From: Omphiscola glabra
Lineage: Eukaryota > Mollusca > Gastropoda > Lymnaeidae
Assembly: GCA_964017045.1 (NCBI GenBank)
Contig: OZ024809.1
Coordinates: forward strand, 26,466,618-26,530,617
Reading direction: 5' to 3'
Length of the DNA: 64,000 nucleotides
The position numbers were made by a program, and so were the translations under genes. This document shows, piece by piece, positions 21,546 through 31,990 of this stretch (position 1 is the first letter of the stretch; each line of letters opens with the position of its first letter). A model generated the notes under the pieces. That model made no database searches. It was not told where the DNA came from and saw only the letters and a list, made by a program, of their open reading frames with translations.

Positions 21546-23195
21546 TGGCTGAACACACGGCTCAAGAAGCTGCTGAAAAGAAAGAAAAGACTATTGAAGA
21601 AAGCCCAAACTACCAACAACTGGACCCTATACCGCCAGTTCCAGAAACACTGTCGTAGGGAACTAAGAAGAGGCGAGTGGCAGCACATAAATGGAGTCAT
21701 TCAAGAAGGCCTTGAAAACAACAATACAAAACCATTCTGGCGCTACATAAAATCCAAGAAGCAAGACAACATTGGCGTAGCCCCTCTACTAGAATACGGG
21801 CAACTTGTAAGCGATAGCCAATGCAAAGCTGAAATTCTCCTACGGCAGTTTCAATCTGTCTTCACCAAAATTACCACAACAGTACTACCATCCCTAAAAC
21901 CTTCACCTGGTACAATTGACCCCCTCAACATAACTGAACAAGGAGTAGCCAAACTTCTCAAAAACCTCAAACCCAATAAAGCACCCGGACCTGACTGTAT
22001 CCCAAACATTGTCCTAAAGACCCTGGCTGACAACATCGCCCCAACCATCACCCGCATTTTCCAAAAGTCGCTTGACTCCGGCAAACTCCCACTGGACTGG
22101 CTTGATGCAAATATCACTAGTGCCTACAAGAAAGGTGACCGTCATAACCCAGCAAACTACCGCCCAATATCCCTGACCTCCGTTCCATGCAAAATTCTGG
22201 AACACATCATCTGTCGTCACATCATGAACCACCTTGAACACTACAACATTTTGACCACTCTAAACCACGGTTTCCGCACTGGATACTCCACAGAAACTCA
22301 ATTAATCATCACCACCAATGACCTCCTTGCCTCCTATGACAAAGGTAACCAGATCGACATGGCAATTCTCGACTTCTCCAAGGCCTTCGACACTGTTCCA
22401 CACAGCCTTCTTCTACACAAACTCCACCACTACGGCATTACCGGCAACCTTCACTCCTGGCTCTCAACATTTCTAACAAGCTATATGTACACCCTAAATA
22501 GGACAATCCTTCAACAAGTAACAAACAATCCATACCTTGGAATTCTCTTCTCAAATAACCTAAAATGGTCACCCCATATAAACAAAATTTCAAAAAAAGC
22601 CAACTCCACACTAGGTTTTATTAGAAGAAATCTGCGCCACTGCCCAACATCCTGCAAACGAAATGCCTATCTTGCACTCGTTCGTCCGATACTAGAATAT
22701 GGTGCAATCATCTGGGACCCATACCTCAAGCAAGACGTGGACAAATTGGAGCGAATCCAACGTAACGCAATGCGCTTCATAGCACGTGACTATAAAACCA
22801 CCACTCCTGGCTACGTCACTGGCCTTTTAAACAGATTTGACATCCCCACTCTCAAGGACAGACGAGAAAAGATCCGCCTAACATTCTTATATAAAATGGC
22901 CATGGGGCTAATTCCGGCCATCCCAGCAAACAATTATCTTACCCCACAGAAGCCAGGCCGATTAATTAGAGCCAAACACTCACTTAACACTGACTTAACA
23001 TCTGACAACCCCATGAGAAATTACACCCGAAACAATAACAAATGCTTCACTGTGCCTTGGAGTAACACAGTGCAACATAAGCAGTCATTCTTTCCACGCA
23101 CCATAATTGATTGGAACAACCTGGACAATACCGCCGTGAACTCGACAACGATCGAAAGCTTCAAGGCCGCCCTGGCATCTGCTAGGAGCCGTTAG
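21546..23195 (+). pseudogene. LINE ORF part 3: reverse transcriptase with internal deletion
   Basis: Begins WLNTRLKKLLKRKKR. It contains RT blocks NKAPGPDCIPNIVLK, YKKGDRHNPANYRPISLTS, LNHGFRTGYSTETQL and AILDFSKAFDTVPH (first catalytic Asp). After SWLSTFLTS (about 22485) it jumps to QQVTNNPYLGILFSNNLKWS. The GxPQGSxLGP block and the catalytic FADD box, normally some 100-130 residues, are missing. The C-terminal CR1-type tail (LGFIRRNL, LVRPILEYG, DKLERIQRNAMRF) runs to a TAG at 23193-23195. The enzyme cannot be active. Confidence 0.88.
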
Positions 23196-23360
23196 ATTGG
23201 CAACATCGCTTCCCCAACCGTTGCACATTTGCCAGTATATGGATGCAGCAACGTACCGAACCAGAAACCAGAAAAACCAGAAACTTCCTGTTCATATTAA
23301 ATTACCAAAACAATACATTATCCGAGATAAAATTATTATTTCCACATTTGAGCTGTTACA

Positions 23361-24369
23361 TATTTAACATCAAATTAAATCGAGGGTATGCTGGATATGC
23401 AATGCAATTGCAAATAAGATGAGGTCTAAAAAAAGGCGACCCACTTTCTTGTTTGCTATTTAACCTAAAATTAGTTAGAGTTATAAGAAGCGTTCATAAT
23501 TTACAACCAACAGGCCATCTCTACAACCAACAGGCCATCTCTACAACCAATTACTTCAGTTAGGGAAAAGAAGTACGCACCATGCCGGAATTTAATATAA
23601 GTGTGTGAAACTAAATCTGAATTTGTTCAGGTAAAACATGGGATAAATGGCCACTCAACCAATTATAACTTTCCTGGATGCAAGGTCGTCGCCTGCCCTT
23701 ATGGTCGCCATTCGGTCTTTTTTCGGTTTTTTGACTTGCATTGAAGTTTTTATCCTCACATCACAATAATAGGCCCCATGCATATTTGTGGTTGCAGGGC
23801 CCACGCGACATTTATTGCTTGTTGAATTTAAAATTTGCGAGTTTCTTTTCCATAATGATCGTGTCTGAACTCGATTTATATTTAAAAAATGTATTTTTCT
23901 CTGTGTTTTTCATTAACAAACGTTATAGTCTTTTGGTCGGCAACGTAAATTCATATAGCTGCAGAATTTATTTGTAAAAGATGCACGAAATATTATAATG
24001 ACATCGAAATGACCTTAAGTTCGACTGAAAATATACATATATAAATATAAGTATATAAATACTTCATAATTTATTAACCTAAAATATTTAATTCATTTAT
24101 CTTTGGTTCAAATGTGTGTTTAATTTTTATATTAAAACAGGGTTTTCTAGGCGGCCTCAAAATGCTATCGTCCTATCTACTACCTATGCCCGATAAGTCG
24201 CCAGTGGTTTACAGCAGTAAGCTTGACAAACATTCTGTGGCTCCTCGCGGAAATACTTGATCAGTGTTCTCATCAACCTGGCCTCTAAATTCTTTGGTCT
24301 AAAACTATAAGAAATAATTATTTTATTTTAAATCTTTCTTTAAACTTTGTAACACTGCACATTTTCCAG
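23361..24369. other. End of the large Ig-gene intron
   Basis: AT-rich. It has a triplicated 'ctacaaccaacaggccatct' at 23500-23550 and no coding signal until the acceptor cactgcacattttccag before 24370. Confidence 0.5.
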
Positions 24370-24640
24370 GGTCCCAAGGACGTCATTTTGGATTGGAGAT
24401 TCGGTCGCAAACAAAGAAATGGTGACGTGGTGGATTACAGTTATCAGCACCGTCGGCATATTAAAACGACAGCTGCACGTTCGGCCAAGCCCGGGTTCGA
24501 GGACTGCCCGTACTACGAACACAGGTCACATCTCAGCTTCACCGCAGAGAGACGTTACAACGGCTATACATTTTACTGTGAGGTCTTGACCCCTGGAACA
24601 TTATTTGACAGGAGAAATGCCACGATCTTTGTTCGAATAG
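24370..24640 (+). CDS. Ig-superfamily gene, exon: rest of second Ig domain
   Basis: A 271-nt exon with donor AATAG|GTAAGTC, phase 0 in and phase 1 out. It opens GPKDVILDWRFGRKQRNG with the C-strand Trp. It continues through a charged loop containing a second Cys pair candidate (FEDCPYY) to HLSFTAERRYNGYTFYCEV, the F-strand with the partner Cys, and ends ATIFVRI as G strand. NAT (in RRNATIF) is a possible N-glycosylation site. Composition is markedly richer in G+C than the intron, as expected for coding DNA. No fibrinogen-like domain follows. Confidence 0.82.
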
Positions 24641-24644
24641 GTAA

Positions 24645-24860
24645 GTCATTCTCACTTAAACTATAGGAATGTTGACTTGTATTTGTACAAATAAGTCGGC
24701 CATACTCACTTAACCTACTATAGGAATTTTAGCATACACAAACTATAGGAATGTTAGCATACTCAAACTATAGGAATGTTAGCATACTCAAACTATAGGA
24801 ATGTTGGCTAGGTTTTACACACATTTGTAAGCCCTACTCACTTAAGGAATTTTGGCTTAT
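24645..24860 (+). repeat. ~26-bp repeat after the Ig exon donor
   Basis: Units of 'aactataggaatgttagcat' with 'actcacttaa' begin within a few bases of the splice donor. There are about six copies. Confidence 0.65.
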
Positions 24861-25429
24861 ATTCTATAAGTTTAAATTCCCTCGATGGCTTATTAATGGA
24901 GGTGGGGTGGGGAAGAAGAGAGGAGAGATGGGTTCGAATGAGTTATAAAAAAGCATTTAAATAAAATGTATGTGTTATTATGAAATCTCCTTTGCTCGTT
25001 TATGTATTTCTTGTTAGGTGTTAAGTTTTCATAACGTGACCTAAAAGTATTATCTAATGCATAGACGACAATTAAGTTATTTGTTAAATTGGACAAGCAA
25101 AAATTATAATTGTATAATTTAAAGTTTTGGGAGGTGTTAAACTATTCAAATTTTAGATATTTCTGATAGACATAATGTCCATACTCTTAATCGTCATACA
25201 TGATGGAAACCGAGTCTTTCCGTATGCACAGTTGCTATTTTAAAATCCTCTAGAATAACACGGCCCATGTGTTCCATTGATTTCATACGCTCCGTGTATG
25301 GAAATAGACAAATGTAAAAGAGAATTCCCAAAAGGTATCTGTGCCGAGACCAAGAGCAATGTCAATGATTAACCAAAATAGCAACAACCAGATGATGGTA
25401 ACTTTGTTGAACTTGGAGGAAACAAAGCG

Positions 25430-25650
25430 GAAAACAGAGAGGTGGTACCATACAACTATTGACCGACCGAATTTCGGCTTTGGTTTCGGCGGCGAAACTT
25501 GCAATTTGATAACTTTCTGCGTAGTTTCGGTTTTTGCAGAAACAGAAAAATTAAATTTCGATTTATGTTCGGTTTCGATCGAAAGTGATTGAGACTTTTA
25601 GCTTTCTGACCGAAAGTGATTGAGGCCTTCGGTCTTCTACCAGGTGTTAG
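25430..25650. repeat. Transposon-like CGGTTTCGG repeat
   Basis: Palindromic words such as 'ttcggctttggtttcggc' and 'gaccgaaagtgattgagg' occur on both strands. They resemble a decayed DNA-transposon terminus; the family is uncertain. Confidence 0.3.
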
Positions 25651-25749
25651 ATTGTCACCCTGTCTGTTGGCCGACAATGCGACATTCATTATTGCTTGAC
25701 GTCTTGCTGTCATCGTATAATATATAACAAATCAAGACATTGATAAGAA

Positions 25750-26050
25750 AGTACAGGCTTTGGAAGACATTGGTCAGACCGCGAAGACTTTTGAAGCCAT
25801 TGGTCAGACAGTACAGGCTCTGGAAGATATTGGTCAGACTGTACAGGCTTTGAAAGACATTGGTCAGACTGCATTGGTCATACTTTACAGGCTTTGGGAG
25901 ACATTGGTCAGATTGTACAGGTTTCGGGAGACATTGGTCAGACTGCGCAGACTTTGGAGGACATTGGTCAGACAGTACAGGCTTTGAAAGACATTGGTCA
26001 GACTGCGCAATCTTTGGAAGACATTGGTCAGACTGTACTGGCTTCTGAAG
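25750..26050 (+). repeat. 30-bp minisatellite (gacattggtcagactgtaca)
   Basis: About ten units of 'gacattggtcagactgtaca' + 'ggctttggaa'. Because the unit is a multiple of three, several frames stay open on both strands; they are not genes. Confidence 0.85.
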
Positions 26051-26059
26051 ACCAAACAA

Positions 26060-26520
26060 TGTAAAAAAACTTCGTTAAGACTTTGACGATGCTCGGAGTC
26101 TTACCATTACGAAGAGGCATTGCTTGTGGAAACTTTTTTCGATGCACACATGATTATCAGCAAGTTCGGTGGCCTGATTTTCGTATGGGTTAAAGAAGAG
26201 CTGCTCGTATCTTCTGATTTGGTTTGCCTGCCACTTGACAAGTACGATAGGATCTGCAGTGTTCAACCACACCTTTCTATGTCTTGGGCCAAAAGAAGTG
26301 CTATTTCACTTTGTGATTAGTCATGTTTACTCAAAAATGACTGGAAAGTGGCGAGTCATGGGTCAAGTTGAGGACGTTGATCAGGACAGTGTGAGAACCT
26401 TCTATTTGATGAGCTATTCTTCATGGAAGTCGAAATTTTCTCATAAATTTGGCATCTTGTTGATAGTAGCATACAAGAAATCACGTTATTTTCTTCTAGG
26501 GTAAAAGCGATCTCTCGACT
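26060..26520. other. Unrecognised sequence with open frames on both strands
   Basis: Plus-strand frame 26235-26504 and minus-strand frame 26075-26272 are open over a patch that is less AT-rich than the intron. No motif is recognisable. It lies in the last intron of the Ig gene and could be a decayed transposon. Confidence 0.3.
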
Positions 26521-26683
26521 TAGTTGCCCCAAAATTGAATTAGAATAATTATGGGCAGATAAAGTATGTTTAAATACATTGAAAAAACTACAAATTATAT
26601 TAGCAGGTTAAACGAAGTAGCTTGTGTATGCTTAATTTGAGAATTGGTGAAATTACTTAAATCTATTTTTTTTATTCTTCTAG

Positions 26684-26718
26684 CGAATGCATCGGAACCT
26701 GCAGTTCCACACGAGTAG
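26684..26718 (+). CDS. Ig-superfamily gene, terminal exon with stop
   Basis: The acceptor is excellent (a long T-rich tract, then ttcttctag). In the required phase the exon adds ANASEPAVPHE and stops at TAG 26716-26718. The protein would end 11 residues after the second Ig domain, giving a small two-Ig secreted product with no membrane anchor. NAS is a possible N-glycosylation site. No polyadenylation signal is obvious nearby. Alternative splicing to a distant exon outside my recognition cannot be excluded. Confidence 0.55.
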
Positions 26719-26904
26719 AAAGAAACAGACCAAATATGAAATACAAAGATGACCAGTTAGGTGAATATCTCAGTATAATATAGACAGTGTGTACATGTGT
26801 GAAGTGTGTACATGTGTGAAGTGTCAACTTGTTGTGAATGAGGAGAAAGTTGACAATTCAACAAACCGGTTAAAGTTTCATGAAACATTTCTTGTTCGTT
26901 TTAT

Positions 26905-27455
26905 GATGTCATGGGTGGTTATGTGTTGTCATGGGTGGTTATGTGTTGTCATGGGTGGTTATGTGTTGTCATGGGTGGTTATGTGTTGTCATGAGTGGTT
27001 ATGTGTTGTCATGGGTGGTTATGTGTTGTCATGGGTGGTTATGTGTTGTCATGGGAGGTTATGTGTTGTCATGGGTGGTTATGTGTTGTCATGGGTGGTT
27101 ATGTGATGTCAGGGGTGATTATGTGTTGTCATGGGAGGTTATGTGTTGTCATGGGTGGTTATGTGTTGTCATGGGTGGTTATGTGATGTCAGGGGTGATT
27201 ATTTGTTGTCATGGGAGGTTATGTGTTGTCATGGGTGGTTATGTGTTGTCATGGGTGGTTATGTGTTGTCATGGGTGGTTATGTGTTGTCATGGGTGGTT
27301 ATGTGTTGTCATGGGTGGTTATGTGATGTCATGGGTGGTTATGTGATGTCATGGGTGGTTATGTATTGTCATGGGTGGTTATGTGTTGTCATGGGTGGTT
27401 ATGTGATGTCAGGGGTGATTATGTGTTGTCATGGGAGGATATGTGTTGTGTGAGT
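26905..27455 (+). repeat. 20-bp minisatellite (atgtgttgtcatgggtggtt)
   Basis: About 27 almost identical 20-bp units; variants 'atgtgatgtcaggggtgatt' and 'gggaggtt' recur as a higher-order pattern. The unit lacks stops in all three plus frames, so long frames cycling VVMCCHGWLCVV arise by chance. Confidence 0.92.
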
Positions 27456-27814
27456 GTGTGTGTGGGGTGGGGGTTGCGTGCTGCCAGAAGTGGTTTGGTG
27501 TTGTCAGGTGAGCGCCTGTGTTGTCAGGCGTTGACTGGTGCTTGTGTTTTTGTGCTGTAAGGGTGGACTTTGTGCTGTCAATATAGATTTGTGTGCCATC
27601 AGTGGTGGTTCTGTCAGTTTTGGTTTGATGGTGTCAGTAACGGTTTTGTCCATAACACTGGACTTTCCGATGATATAACAACATTGAATGTTGGACGTCA
27701 GTGACGGAATGTCGGATCCTTGTAGCCACCAAACGACAGATTCTGTTTGGTAACATTAATACGACATCAAAACAAGGTTTCCATTATTTTAACGCTTTTT
27801 ACTAATGCCGCTAC
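27456..27814. other. No gene seen
   Basis: GT-rich spacer, with 'tgttgtcagg' words probably decayed from the adjacent array. Confidence 0.4.
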
Positions 27815-28485
27815 AAGAACTTGTTATTACCAGAGCAAACTGCTACAAGAACTTGTTGTTACCAGAACAAACTGCTACAAGAACTTGTTGTTACCAGAGC
27901 AAACTGCTACAAGAACTTTTTGTTACCAGAGCAAGCTGCTACAAGAACTTGTTGTTACTAGAGCAAACTGCTACAAGAACATGTTCTTACCAGAGCAAGC
28001 TGCTACCATGACTTTTTGCTACCAGAGCAGTCCGCCACAAAGACATGTTGTTACCAGAGCAAACTGCTACCATGACTTATTGCTACCAGAGCAGTCCGCC
28101 ACAAAGACATATTGCTACCAGAGCAGGCCGCTACAAAGACATGTTGTTACCAGAGCAAGCTGCTACCATGACATATTGCTACCAGAGCAGTCCGCCACAA
28201 AGACATGTTGTTACCAGAGCAAGCTGCTACCAGGACATGTTGCTACCAGAGCAGGCTACCACAAGAACATGTTGTTACCAGAGCAAGCTGCTACCAGGAC
28301 ATGTTGCTACCAGAGCAGGCCACGACAAGAACATGTTGTTACCAGAGCAAGCTGCTACCAGGACATGTTGCTACCAGAACAGGCCACCACAAGAACATGT
28401 TACCAGAGCAGTCCGCCACAAAGAAATGTTTCTACCAGAGCAGTCCGCCACAAAGAAATGTTGCTACCAGAGCAGGCCGCCGCTA
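27815..28485 (+). repeat. ~30-bp minisatellite (ttaccagagcaagctgctac)
   Basis: About 22 units with alternating subtypes (CTACAAGAACTTGTTGTTAC, CTACCATGACTTATTGCTAC, CCACAAAGACATGTTGTTAC). Open frames in three phases reflect the near-30-bp unit; they are not credible proteins. Confidence 0.9.
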
Positions 28486-28970
28486 GATTAAGTTGTTAAT
28501 AGGAACATCAGACTCGGAGGAGGGCCATAGAAAAGTCTGTATGGTGTCACCGCTCTGGTTGACACCAACCCTAAGGGCCGCATTGCCCAATTATACTTTT
28601 ACCTCCATTTTATTTTATAGTATATTTTTCAATGTCCATCTTCATCAACTCCACTCCTCTGGCGGGTCTATTTATTCGCTAGTTTGAGGTTTTGAGTGGT
28701 AGCTGGTAAGTTTGTTCAGACATGTAAAGGGAATTAACTGTTGATGCTTAACATTTAACTTTAAAGTTGTAAAAAACGATGCCAAAATATGTGATCTGAT
28801 AATTCCCATGGGGTGGATTGCAGTTTGGGGAGTTTGCCCAGGGTGGCGTCTAGTCAAGGTATACGCCATGGATTATGACACCCTACAAGGGGGCCATCTA
28901 TTTGACGAACGACATGTCTTTATAATTGTAACACCGTTAGGTCGGTGTCACTTATCAAGCGGAGATGTCT
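28486..28970. other. No gene seen
   Basis: Mixed-composition spacer. The phrase 'gcccagggtggcgtctagtc' at 28837 resembles 'gcccagggttgcatttagtc' at 58447, hinting at a small dispersed repeat. Confidence 0.4.
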
Positions 28971-29985
28971 TGTTAATATGATGTATATAAAAACTTTAAC
29001 TTATGATGCATAGTACAACTTTTTATCATGGTCTATAGGACAACATGTTAACATAATGTACAAGACTAATGAATTTTTTTATGGTGCATAGGACTTAATA
29101 TTATGATGTATATGACAACTTGTTATCTATAGTGTATAACAGAAATTGTTAGTTATTTTGCATATTATCATTTATTATCGTTTGTGAGTAGGACAGCGTG
29201 TTATTTATAGTGTATAATACAACTTGTTATATATGTTGTATGAGACATCTTATTATTTATGTTGTTTAAGACATATTGTTATTTATATTGTATAAGACAT
29301 CTGGTTATTTATGTTGTATAAGACAACTTGTTATTTATGTTGTATAAGTGTCAAATATTCTTTGGTCCGTAAGAATATTCTCGTTGTCTAGGCCTTGTTG
29401 GTATATGATATTACTTCACAATAATTGTCTCCCTCTCTCTCTGACTTTAAGAGACAACACGGTTCAGAGTACACTATACTACTTTATTACATCATCACAA
29501 ATCCACTTGGACACCGGTGAATGTATACATGTATAATTCCAATGTAAAAGAACTCGATATTCACAGGCTTGCACTCAAACTTCAGCTATCCAACGTCCAT
29601 CCCTTTGAGAGCGAATCAAATTACCTCAGCTCTCGAAACAAGTTATCTCTCGCAGTCACAATCGTTCACTCTCCAGGTTCGTGAGCATACTCGTCTCTTT
29701 CTCTATTCAGCCAGTCATCTCCTCTTTTATCCCTTCAACCTCTCATGTAATCATGATATTAGCATCGCTCACATTCGTTCACATTCGTTCACAATCACAA
29801 AATCACAACACACACACTGCCACTGATTTCATGACCTTGACAATAAGACATCTTGTTATTTATGTTGTATACGATATCTTGTTATTTATGTTGTATACGA
29901 TATCTTGTTATTTATGTTGTATAAGATGTCTTGTTATTTATGTTGTATAAGACATATTGTTATTTATGTTGTATTGGACAAATTA
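28970..29985 (+). repeat. 26-bp minisatellite (ttatttatgttgtataagac), interrupted
   Basis: Units of about 26 bp run from 28970 to 29348 and resume from 29843 to 29985. The first 200 bp are degenerate. The break is filled by a solo LTR. Confidence 0.85.
29349..29842 (-). mobile_element. Solo LTR, 494 bp, with 5-bp target duplication
   Basis: Begins TGTCAA and ends TTGACA (6-bp terminal inverted repeat), flanked by ATAAG on both sides (29344-29348 and 29843-29847). Removing it together with one ATAAG restores a normal minisatellite unit. The minus strand contains AATAAA (in 'tgtaataaagtag'), suggesting that orientation. No internal retrotransposon sequence is present. It differs from the LTR at 3382. 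Confidence 0.85.
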
Positions 29986-30715
29986 AATATCTAACAACTA
30001 TACATGTCTTGTATGTGTTATTTTGTTTCTATTTTGTTTAAACAATTTTGTATGTTTTTTTAAAAACTCTGTTTTAATTAGTCTAAACAACAGTGTTTCT
30101 TTCTGTTTAAACAAGTCTTGCTTGTATTGTGAATTCAGCTATCAGACGAAGCAACAGTAAATCTCTTCAGTCTCAGGTCATCTTTACAATATGAGGACAA
30201 ATGAGGAGCGCTCTCTCTAAGATATTAACTTTAAACTAATTAAAAGTGATTAGCAATACTAGAATATCACTATTAGCAGCATCATTAATTTCAAATATAC
30301 TTTGTGAGATGACACATTTTAAAGAGTGAGCTATACGTATTTTCTCTTAAATATTTTATCACGAAGTCAGTTTACCGATGGTTTACTCCTACTGAAAACA
30401 AATCCATTTAAATGTTACTCCATGAACGCGAGGCTGATTCTTTTAACAATCTACTTAATTTTACTTTATTTTAAAGAAAGGCAAAATCAATGACATAGAA
30501 AAAAAATGTGACGCATAGCTAACTCTTTAAAATTTGTCATCTCATTTGGTATATTTGAAATCAGCGATGCCGCTAATATAGTGATGTTCCGGTATTTAGT
30601 TCGACTGAAATGTTTTGCGCGTGACGGAGTTTGACCACGTGACTAATATGACGTGTGTGGCACTTTGGTAGAAATGTTTGCCTGTTAACTGAAAGCAAGT
30701 GCCACTTTGGATGCC
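29986..30715. other. No gene seen
   Basis: AT-rich unique spacer. Confidence 0.45.
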
Positions 30716-31320
30716 AGTGAAGTACCTACGTCCTGCCCTGTATCAGGTTAACCACTTCCTGCACTGTATCAAGTTGCCAACGTCGTGTCCAGTTCCAGTG
30801 AAGTACATACGTCCCGTCCTGTATCAGGTTAACAACGTCCCGAACTGTACCCAACAATGTCCTGTCATGCAGCCCTAAACAACCTACGAATTGTGCAGTA
30901 TCAAGCTGCATATGGACGGTCCAATGTCGGCGAGATCCTACGTCTTGTCCGGTGTTCAGTGAGCTGTCGACGTCATGTGGCCCTATCTGGTCACCTGCAC
31001 CCCGCCACTATGTCCCGTGATGTGCCCGAGTTAACCAACGTTCTGTCCAGTGTTCAGTTAGCTGTCGACGTCCTGTGGCCCTATCTGGTCACCTGCACCC
31101 CGCCACTATGTCCCGTGATGTGCCCGAGTTAACCAACGTTCTGTCCAGTGTTCAGTAAGCTGTCGACGTCCTGTGACCATGTCCGGTAACCCATTGAAAA
31201 CGCCATGTCCTGTATCAACGAGCCATCAACGTTCTGTACCAAGCTGCCTATGTCATCCTGTATTGGCGAGTTACCGAACTGTCCAGTGTTGGCGAATCGC
31301 CTAAGTCCAGTCCCGTGACC
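30716..31320 (+). repeat. Complex repeat rich in 'cctgtatca' and a ~103-bp tandem duplication
   Basis: Short phrases ('tgtatcaggttaac', 'gtccagtgttcag') recur. A block of about 103 bp ('cagtgttcagttagctgtcg' to 'gagttaaccaacgttctgtc') is present twice in tandem around 30945-31150, with a third partial copy. Confidence 0.7.
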
Positions 31321-31789
31321 TGTCCGGCTGTCCGACTACCTACACACTAATGACTGTTTCCCGTGATTTGCCAACATCTAGTAACATTGAAGTTCGTGTG
31401 AGAACCATTGACATTTAATTAAGCCCCAGTATGTTCACTTTAAATTCCAGTAAGACATTCCACAACCAAGGCAAGTTATTAGGTTTTTAATTATTTAAAA
31501 CATTTTGTGTGTATATTTTCTTATGTTAAATTACACTTTTATCCTGGTAGAATTTAACTTTTTGCCAGTTGAATTTAACTTACTTCGAGTTGTTAATTTC
31601 ACTAGATTTAATTATTTTTCACTATATTTTCACTAATAATTTGTATTACTATGGCTGGATATGTCAGTGCAGTGGTAAATGGAGTTTAGAAGAAATTAGG
31701 CATGTGGTGTAGGCCTATTACTTCGTTCTACTGGAAGAAACGAGAGGAATATGTAAGAGTGAAATTTGAAGAACGGGAAGAAAAATAGA

Positions 31790-31990
31790 AAGAACTTAGA
31801 GCCAAACGGAAAAAGACAGAACATATAGCTAGACAGAGAACGTATGAATGTATTGATAGGCAGAGAGAGTACAAACATATTGATAGACAGAGAGAGTACA
31901 AACGTATAGATAAAATGAGTACGAACATATAGATAGAGAGAGAAAGAACGTATAGCGAGACTGCGAGAATACCAACTTATAGTATGATAG
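31790..31990 (+). repeat. ~27-bp minisatellite (gatagacagagagagtacaa)
   Basis: Six or seven degenerate units. Short minus-strand frames are repeat artefacts. Confidence 0.7.

Larger units (their letters stand above)
19700..23281 (+). mobile_element. CR1-group LINE, 3.6 kb, defective
   Basis: Inserted in the solo LTR and flanked by AACTTCCGGTT (19689-19699) and AACTTCCTGTT (23282-23292), an 11-bp target duplication with one mismatch. It encodes, in order, a PHD-type zinc finger, an apurinic-type endonuclease, a reverse transcriptase and a C-terminal region. The 3' end carries short repeats of 'accagaaa' instead of poly-A, as in CR1/L2-type elements. Two frameshifts and an internal deletion make it inactive. 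G+C content is clearly higher than in surrounding DNA. Confidence 0.9.
19309..23360 (-). mobile_element. Solo LTR of the gypsy-like family, split by a LINE
   Basis: The left part (19309-19699) starts TGTAAC and follows the LTR at 3382 with many differences: 'catcactatattttattta', 'cacaataataataaatctc', 'gaacttccggtt'. The right part (23282-23360) resumes with 'aacttcctgttcatattaa' and ends GTTACA at 23355-23360, like the complete LTR end. No internal region of the retrotransposon is present, so it is a solo LTR of an older subfamily. Flanking bases ('cattt' / 'tattt') are only an approximate duplication. Confidence 0.75.
13405..24369 (+). other. Large intron of the Ig gene with nested transposons
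   Basis: 10,965 bp lie between the two halves of the second Ig domain. The contents are listed separately: a donor-derived minisatellite, LINE tails, a SPIN-like hAT element, a 24-bp minisatellite, and a solo LTR split by a LINE. The phase-0 join across it restores a canonical Ig fold. That is the main evidence that it is one intron. Confidence 0.7.

Noticed and set aside
27747..28499. 250-codon frame that looks like a repeat protein
   Set aside because: It is a degenerate 30-bp minisatellite open in three frames with no start context or domain.
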